Shown here: piece by piece, positions 57,985 to 64,000 of the stretch
Layout of the letters: the number at the start of each line of letters is the position of its first letter
Position numbering within the stretch: the first letter of the stretch is position 1
Source: Pholiota molesta
Taxonomy: Eukaryota; Basidiomycota; Agaricomycetes; Agaricales; Strophariaceae
Length of the DNA stretch: 64,000 nucleotides
Direction of reading: 5' to 3'
Assembly (NCBI GenBank): GCA_014925825.1
Contig: JACGCK010000024.1
Coordinates: forward strand, 124,001-188,000
The notes under the pieces: model-generated
The model's database searches: none
Seen by the model: the letters and a program-made list of their open reading frames with translations, nothing else
What the model was told of the DNA's origin: nothing
Translations under genes and position numbers: made by a program

Positions 57985-58420
57985 TGTAGGAACCGATGTA
58001 TAAATTACCGTTCTTTGGATAAGTGCGTTAGAACGCCCAATGAGCGCCCACAAGGTGTTGAGTTTTGACCCATGGGCCACTGTCTGATATAGCAGTGCCA
58101 AATAACCAACATAAGATCATTATGATACACCCAGAAAAAGATCATGTAATCGTGTAATCAGTCACCGATTCAAAGTCATCAGCGCAAGGATCCCCACCAT
58201 GGATATATGGGTTCTGAATAATGTGCGACTGATCTGTGCACACCTCAGGATTGAATTCCGCGAGCCCTGGGCACAAGCATCGTGCGGTGGATCACTTCCA
58301 CCAAATGGACTTTGTTCAAAGGGAGTTTGTTTCTGCCTGAGGCTGTGGCCTGTGGGCCTCGCTGATTTGGCCTACGCACACATCGGCGTCGGCTGATGAA
58401 AATATTTAAGAACGAGAAAA
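57985..58420 (+). repeat. Duplicated upstream flank of MSNSDED copy C
   Basis: Shares GTAGGAACCGATGTATA, GTTCTTTG, AAGTG.GTTAGAACGCC and CAGCGCAAGGATCC with 52484-52560 upstream of copy B, and in reverse with 44340-44615 upstream of copy A. The remaining sequence up to 58584 holds no gene. Confidence 0.65.
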
Positions 58421-58584
58421 CGGTATGATCATATCAGCGTTTGCGAAACTAGAAAATTATTAATACTCCAGCGTTCTAACTTCTGACTATGTATATGTGC
58501 TCTATATACTTCTATATATGTGCAATGCATGCCTACACGCTATAGTAACCGTCGTTTCGCATCCAATACTTCTTAAAATGCAGT

Positions 58585-59919
58585 CACAGGATGCAGTACC
58601 AAATAAATGTGCATTATTTATTCGGTGCTTTTGTAATAGTTTATTTACATCACACTGCAGATATCTGACAATGAAGTATTTGGAAGATATTTGGTACAAT
58701 TTAATAGATAAAGATGTTCAATTTATCTGCTATATATGAGATGGTTTATCTGGTATAAACTTTGCCAATAAATTGACACCCTTTATTTGGAGCATATTTA
58801 CATATTGAGCAGGTTGATTATTTGACAACATATGTATATGACACAAACAAATAACATTTGAATAAAGAGAGCAATTTTATTTAGTAGGAATATTTAAATA
58901 AATAAGGAGAGATTATTTGGTAGTTATTTGGTAGCAGATTTGCCTCGTCAAAGGGGCAAATCCGAAATTTGCCGCACAAAAAACGGCAAATCTGGAATTT
59001 GCCTTGTCAGAGGGGCAAATTCGAAATTTGCCGCGCAAAAAATGGCAAATCTGGAATTTGCTGCACCAAAAACGGCAAATCTGGAATTTGCTGCACCAAA
59101 AACGGCAAATCCGAAATTTGCCGCGCAAAAAACGGCAAATCCAAAATTTGCCACACCAAAAACGGCAAATCCGAAATTTGCCTCGTCAAAGGGGCAAATC
59201 ACTGAGGCAAATTCCAGATTTGCCGTTTTTTGCGCGGCAAATTTCGGATTTGCCGTTTTTGGTGCAGCAAATTCCAGATTTGCCGTTTTTTGTGCGGCAA
59301 ATTTCGAATTTGCCCCTTTGACAAGGCAAATTCCAGATTTGCCCCTTTGACAAGGCAAATTCCAGATTTGCCATTTTTTGCACGGCAAATTTCGGATTTG
59401 CCCCTTTGATGAGGCAAATTCTAGATTTGCCATTTTTTGCATGGCAAATTTCAAATTTGCCCCTTTGACGAGGCAAATTCCAGATTTGCCGTTTTTTGCA
59501 CGGCAAATTTTGGATTTGCCCCTTTGGCGAGGCAAATTTTGGATTTGCCATTTTGGCATGGCAAATCTGCTACCAAATAACTACCAAATAATGTCTCCTC
59601 ATTGATCTAGATATTTCTACCAAATAACATTGCTCTCATTATTCAAATGTTATTTGTTTGTGTTACATAAATATGTGATTTAATAATCAACCTGCTGAAC
59701 ATGTAAATATGCACCAAATAAAGGGCATCAATTTATTTGCAAAGTTTCTATTAGATAAACCATCTCATATATAGCAGATAAATCGAACACTTTTATCTAT
59801 TAAATTGTACCAAATATCTTCCAAATACTTTGTTGTCAGATATCTGCAGTGTGATGTAAATAAACTATTACATAAGCACCGAATAAATAACACACATTTA
59901 TTTGGTACTGCGCCCTGTG
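58585..59919. mobile_element. Fold-back DNA transposon with CACTA-like ends and 3-bp duplication
   Basis: Ends CACAGGATGCAGTACCAAAT and, in reverse at the right, CACAGGGCGCAGTACCAAAT, flanked by AGT at 58582-58584 and 59920-59922. The duplicated flank at 62230-62260 (ATGCAGTGTTCTTCC) preserves the site without the element, which proves both ends. CAC termini, a 3-bp duplication and many subterminal ACCAAATAA copies suit the EnSpm/CACTA superfamily. Nearly the whole 1335 bp is one inverted repeat: left half 58585-59203, right half 59210-59919. No transposase gene. It sits about 85 bp before the TATA box of copy C. Confidence 0.8.
58936..59568. repeat. Array of palindromic GGCAAAT..ATTTGCC units
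   Basis: About 20 copies of an 18-19-bp palindrome (GGCAAATCYGRAATTTGCC-like) are separated by 10-12-bp spacers of a few types (TCGTCAAAGG, GCGCAAAAAAC, TGCACCAAAAAC). The array itself is mirrored about 59206. Frames stay open on both strands only because the unit has no stop. It is the centre of the fold-back element. Confidence 0.9.
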
Positions 59920-60006
59920 AGTGTTCTTCCGATGGGCAAGGGCCAAGCAAGGGCCCTCCAATGTCAGGGCCCTTCCCACACAATTAGAATACACAGTGAA
60001 TAGGTC

Positions 60007-60013
60007 TATATAT
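60007..60013 (+). promoter_or_regulatory. TATA box of MSNSDED copy C
   Basis: TATATAT in AGGTCTATATATCACCG, 67 bp before the ATG at 60074. The same AGG(C/T)CTATATAT stands before copies A and B; copy E has AGGCCATTTTACC instead. Confidence 0.6.
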
Positions 60014-60073
60014 CACCGTTCGGCGTTCCACCGTTCTGCCGCGTCCATGAACTTAAACACCATCTCAACCGCC

Positions 60074-61289
60074 ATGTCAAACTCGGACGAGGACATGGAG
60101 TACGAAATCCAATTCGACAAAATGGCTGCCATCTTCGACAACATGTTCAGGAGTTCCGCTAGAGAACCAGCCCACCTCAGCAGGGATATCTTCTCCGTCA
60201 TACAAGCGCATCCAACACTGGCATGCGCACACGCCCTCGCGCACTCTCTGATTCAGACCTCGCACTTCGAAGGAAATCCCAAAGGCATCCACACATTTGT
60301 TCAAGGGACTGCCGCCGTGTTCAAATCTTATCCTGAAGCCAGTGAAATCATTATTGACGAACCAGACGCGACCTCCGGCTCGGGTCCTGTTCACTTCCAT
60401 GATGAGCTCTATGTAACGCTGTTAGAATATATGACATACGGCCTGGAGGATAACGAGCACGAGTCTGGTTTAGAAATAACCCCTTCGAACGTGACGCTCC
60501 AGACGTCACTTCTCTCTGCGAGCGTCGTCGCCACCGGGCTCATGGAGGACAGCTCGATCTCTATGATTTTTGTGCGCGAAGGCCTACGACTTTCGAACAC
60601 AGCCAAAGACGAACGGCATGAATTACTGGCAATCGCAGCCTGCTTACAGCTCGTCACTGCCGGAGCGCCGATGGTCAAGCAGGGACTAGACATGGGTGAT
60701 AGTTTGGACGACGTCGTACAGGCATTGGAGAACTTGAAGGAAGATGAAGTGATTCAGCATCCGGGCGGAGTGCGCCTGCTCAAGGTATTTGTCGCCCATT
60801 CTTTGAGAGGAATGTAGCTTGCTGATAAGCATATGTTCTATCTTCTTGAATCTTGCGAAGGCAACGATTATGTTGGCAAAGAACAAGTTTGCTGAAAGTA
60901 TTTCCCCCACTGAGTCTTGGTCATTTTTGTTCGCAGATGATGTTCCACCGGCAGATTTTCCTAGTGCCGGTTCAAGTTCAAACATCGGATCACTTAGCAA
61001 TGCTGCAAGTACCCCATCCATCCCCAAGCGACAGTTTCACAGCATTTCATCTGCATCAGGTAGTCTTTCAGCTCTCCCTGGGACTCAACACCGCCCCATA
61101 TCCTCTGCCGCTAATCATCTTACTACCCATTATTCTCCACGCAGCATAAGACCTTCGAGCGGCCGACATATACCCACGAACGTTCGACGACATCCTCATA
61201 TCTTCAGTAGTGGCAAATCATCATTTTGCACAGGCGGCGCTGGAATTCAGGAACGCGGATTCGTGAAAAGCTTGAGATTTATCCTGTAA
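60074..61289 (+). CDS. MSNSDED family protein, copy C (intact)
   Basis: Two exons, 60074-60784 and 60861-61289, 379 residues. The intron starts GTATTT, ends GCGAAG and is conserved in copy E. The N-terminus is acidic (MSNSDEDMEYEIQFDKMA). Then follow IFDNMFRSSAREPAHLSRD, SVIQAHPTLACAHALAHSL, IHTFVQGTAAVFKSYPEA, EIIIDEPDAT, DELYVTLLEYMTYGLED, VTLQTSLLSASVVATGLMED, FVREGLRLSNTA, LLAIAACLQLVTAGAPMVKQ and VVQALENLKEDEVIQHPGG, apparently all-helical. Exon 2 is Ser/Pro/Thr-rich and becomes basic (ATIMLAKNKFAESISP, RHIPTNVRRHPHIF, FVKSLRFIL). No signal peptide or membrane helix. An in-frame ATG 27 bases upstream is not shared by all copies, so 60074 is preferred. I do not recognise the family. Confidence 0.65.
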
Positions 61290-61746
61290 TGTGATGAGTC
61301 CTTGTAATATATCGCCTGATTCAGGGAGAACGACATCAACGCGGTGCTTGTGTTATGCTGGAGGATAGCGCTCACCTCATCTCATAGATCTATGTTGCCC
61401 GCCGCTATCCAGTACTTGTATGCGACATGGAATATGACGACATGCGCACGCAGGCTCTGCACGGCTACGTGTCAGTATTCATGATGTGTGGGTCCTACCT
61501 CGGCCTAAGTTAAAGTGTGCGAGTCACTGATCTCAAGATTGAATTCCGCGAGGGGCGCATGCGTCGTGTGATGGAAAGAGTTTATTTCTGCTTAGGCTGT
61601 GAACTTCGCTGATTCGGCCTGCGCACACATCGTCGTCGGTTAACTGAAAATATATGAGTAAGTACGAGAAAACGGTACGATTTTATCAATCTAGAAGAAC
61701 AGATTACCGCTGCGGCTCTGCCGCATCCATGAACTTGAAGAACGCC

Positions 61747-62291
61747 ATGTCAAACTCGAACGAAGACGTGGAGTACGAAATCCAAATCGACAAATTGGCC
61801 GCCATCTTCGACAACATATTCAAGTCTTCCGCAGGAGAACCTGCCCAGCTCAGCAGGGATATCTTCTCCGTCATACAAGTGCATCAACACTGGCATGCGC
61901 ACACGCCCTCGCGGATACTCTTTTCTTACAATCTGCAGAAAAATCCCAATATATCCACACGTTTGTGCAGGGGACTACCAGCGTGCTCACATTGCATCCT
62001 GAAGCCAACGAGATTATCATTGACGAGCCAGGCGCGACCGCTGGCAGGGGCCCTGTTCCGTTCCACCTAGAGCTCTATGTAACGCTGTTGGAATATATGT
62101 CATACGGCATGGAGGATAACAAGCACGAGTCCGGCTCAGAAATATTTCCTTCGAATGTGACGCTCCAGACATCACTTCTCTCTGCGTGCGTCGTCGCCAC
62201 CGGGCTCATGGAAGACAGCTCGATCGTCGCATCCAATAAAATGCAGTGTTCTTCCGATGGTTTCTGGGCAAGGACGGCCACCAAACAATGA
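61747..62291 (+). pseudogene. MSNSDED family copy D (truncated and frameshifted)
   Basis: Starts MSNSNEDVEYEIQIDKLAAI. One base is missing near 61885 (GTGCATCAACACTGG where C and E have GCGCATCCAACACTGG). After the shift it reads EIIIDEPGATAG, ELYVTLLEYMSYGMED and VTLQTSLLSACVVATGLMED. At about 62226 it jumps to the upstream flank of the next unit (CGCATCCAATAAAATGCAGT), so the last third and exon 2 are lost. It appears to be one product of unequal crossing over that also made copy E. Confidence 0.8.
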
Positions 62292-62369
62292 AAAAACACG
62301 TGATTAGGCCATTTTACCGTTCGGCGTTCCACCGATTTGCCGCGTCCATGCACTTGAACACCAACCGTC

Positions 62370-63585
62370 ATGTCGAACTCGGACGAGGACATGGAGTACA
62401 AAATCCAATTCGACAAAATGGCTGCCATCTTCGACAACATATTCCGAACTTCGGATGGAGAACCTGCCCAGCTCAGCAGGGATATTTTCTCCGTCATACA
62501 GGCGCATCCAACACTGCCATGCGCACACGCCCTCGCGCACTCTCTGACCTCGCACTCCGAAGAAAATCCCAAAGGCATCCACACATTTGTTCAAGGGACT
62601 GCCACCGTGTTCACGTCTTATCCTGAAGCCAGTGAAATTATCATTGACGAACCAGACGCGACCTCCGGCTCGGGCCCTGTTAACTTCCATGATGAGCTCT
62701 ATGTAACGCTTTCAGATTATATGACATACGGCCTGGAGGATAACGAGCACGAGTCTGGTTTAGAAATAACCCCTTCGAATGTGACGCTCCAGACGTCACT
62801 TCTCTCTGCGAGCGTCGTCGCCACCGGGCTCATGGAGGACAGCTCAATCTCTATGATTTTTGTGCGCGAAGGCCTACGACTTTCGAACACAGCCAAAGAC
62901 GAACGGCATGAATTACTGGCAATCGCAGCCTGCTTGCAGCTCGTCACTGCCGGAGCGCCGATGGTTCAGCAGGGACTAGACATGGGTGATAGTTTGGACG
63001 ACGTTGTAGAGGCATTAGAGAAGTTGATGGAAGATGAAGTGATTAAGCATCCGGGCGGAGTGCGCTTGCTCAAGGTATTTGTCGCCCATTCTTTGGATGA
63101 AATGTAACTTGCTGATAAGAATATGTTCTATCTTCTATCTTCTTGCGAAGGCAACGATTATGTTAGCAAAGAACAAGTTTGCTGAAAGTATCTCTCCCGC
63201 TGAGTCCTGGTCATTTTTGTTCAGAGATGATGTTCCACCGGCAGATCCTCCTAGTGCCCGTTCAAGTTCAAATACCGGATCCCATCTCAATGCTGCAAGT
63301 ACCTCATTCATAAACCCCAAGCGCCAGTTTCGCAGCGTTTCATCGACATCAAATGGTCTTTCGGCTCTCCCTGGGACTCAACACTGTCGCATATCCTCTC
63401 CCGTTAACCAGCTTACTACCTATCATGCTCCTCACAGCATCAGATCTACGAGCGGCCGACACGTACCCACTAACGTTCGACGACATCCTCATATCATCAG
63501 TGGCAGGTCATCGTTTCGGACAGGGGGCGCCGGGATCCAAGGGCGCGGATTCGTGCAAGCCTTGAGACTTATCCTATCATCATAA
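62370..63585 (+). CDS. MSNSDED family protein, copy E (intact)
   Basis: Two exons, 62370-63074 and 63151-63585, again 379 residues and the same intron as copy C (76 bp). Differences from C are mostly substitutions, with a two-residue gain in C near SLIQTSHFE and small changes in exon 2 (FRDDVPPADPPSARSSS). The upstream ATG at 62348 is out of frame, confirming that translation starts at MSNSDED. The TATA stretch present before copies A-C is missing here, so expression may differ. Unknown function. Confidence 0.65.
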
Positions 63586-63664
63586 CATGCTAAGTACTTG
63601 TAAAATATCACCTATTTATGGAATGTGATGAGTTTATATCTGATTGTGAGTTGGAATCCGAAAT

Positions 63665-63877
63665 TTAGGCATCAAGCGCCTCCGCACCGTCATCGATCCC
63701 GAAATCGTCATAATTATGACATTCTATATTGCCCTTGACTGGCGCCAAGGCCTGTGTACCCGTTTTAGTAGCTGGAGTAACAAACTGTTCAATTGGATCA
63801 GTAGGAAGCGCGATTTTGTACGCAATGCGACCATGACACCTGTCGACGCACAGAAGCCAGAACGAACGCCGGCGCAC
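63665..63877 (-). pseudogene. Unidentified exon fragment (partner of 42571-42795)
   Basis: Minus-strand frame CHGRIAYKIALPTDPIEQF, VTPATKTGTQALAPV, ending DDGAEALDA with a stop at 63665. No ATG precedes it; it starts within homologous sequence. It is convergent to copy E as its partner is to copy A. Confidence 0.5.
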
Positions 63878-63965
63878 GCTTAAAAGTCGCGCAATCGCCC
63901 TGCGAAATATTCATTGATTCCCCATTCCCCCTTTTCTCATTTGCCGTTAACTTGAAAGCCTGACC

Positions 63966-64000
63966 ATGGAGGACGAGAAGCCTGCTCGTCTGGCTGAACA
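63966..64000 (+). CDS. Start of a new gene (partial)
   Basis: ATG in a good context (GACCATGGAG) opens MEDEKPARLAE to the window edge, after a pyrimidine-rich leader (CCCCCTTTTCTC). Too short to identify. Confidence 0.4.
   Translation, partial: MEDEKPARLAE

Noticed and set aside
58928..59559. Repetitive open frames on both strands (GKSEICRTKNGKS-like)
   Set aside because: They follow the palindromic DNA unit, which lacks stops; no independent evidence of coding.
58936..59568. CRISPR array
   Set aside because: Repeats are palindromic 18-19-mers, spacers are only 10-12 bp and of a few repeated types, the array is mirrored, and the genome is eukaryotic with no cas genes.

Overview
The window looks like a mushroom-forming basidiomycete (Agaricomycetes). 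The host genes are split by many introns of about 48-75 bp with GT(A/G)NGT donors. They include fungal families (an F-box protein, an Old Yellow Enzyme, a probable DUF4436 membrane protein, eIF3e), and the transposons are types common in these fungi. There are no bacterial operons, rRNA, tRNA or CRISPR arrays that I can see.

Left part (1-13.2 kb): the first exon of a hAT transposase (BED-type zinc finger) runs off the left edge. A large minus-strand, multicopy-type transposase-like gene (13170 to 1020) follows. It is interrupted by a 9.2-kb Ty3/Gypsy retrotransposon (3369-12590) whose two 1062-bp LTRs look identical, so the insertion is very young. Removing the element and one copy of its 4-bp target duplication restores the reading frame exactly.

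Host block (14.7-25.3 kb): F-box protein (minus), a decayed copy of a potassium-channel segment, an Old Yellow Enzyme (plus), a possible C2H2 zinc-finger protein, a voltage-gated potassium channel (minus), and the first, frameshifted copy of a multi-pass membrane protein whose intact paralogue lies at 36.2-37.7 kb.

Transposon nest (26.3-32.9 kb): a long-TIR element with a 9-bp target duplication (Mutator-like) carries a 345-bp palindrome and a nested 1.8-kb hAT element with an 8-bp duplication. Next to it is a PIF/Harbinger-type element (TAA duplication) holding a TA-flanked Tc1/mariner-like element. These classes are read from termini and target duplications.

Right part (38-64 kb): a conserved fungal gene of unknown function, then a segmentally duplicated region built around eIF3e. 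It holds two DUF4436-type genes plus a fragment, two stray eIF3e tail fragments, and five copies (A-E) and a relic of an undescribed acidic protein family (start MSNSDED). C and E are intact two-exon genes of 379 residues. A 1335-bp fold-back element with CACTA-like ends and an array of about 20 palindromic 18-19-mers sits just upstream of copy C. A related flank in the same window, upstream of copy E, preserves the empty site.

One pattern cuts across the window: the frameshifts I could place in recognisable genes are single missing bases, often in short homopolymers, and I found no one-base insertion. This looks more like residual consensus error than independent gene death, so 'pseudogene' calls resting only on such frameshifts are provisional. 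Intron positions are my own reading of GT/AG sites and protein continuity.
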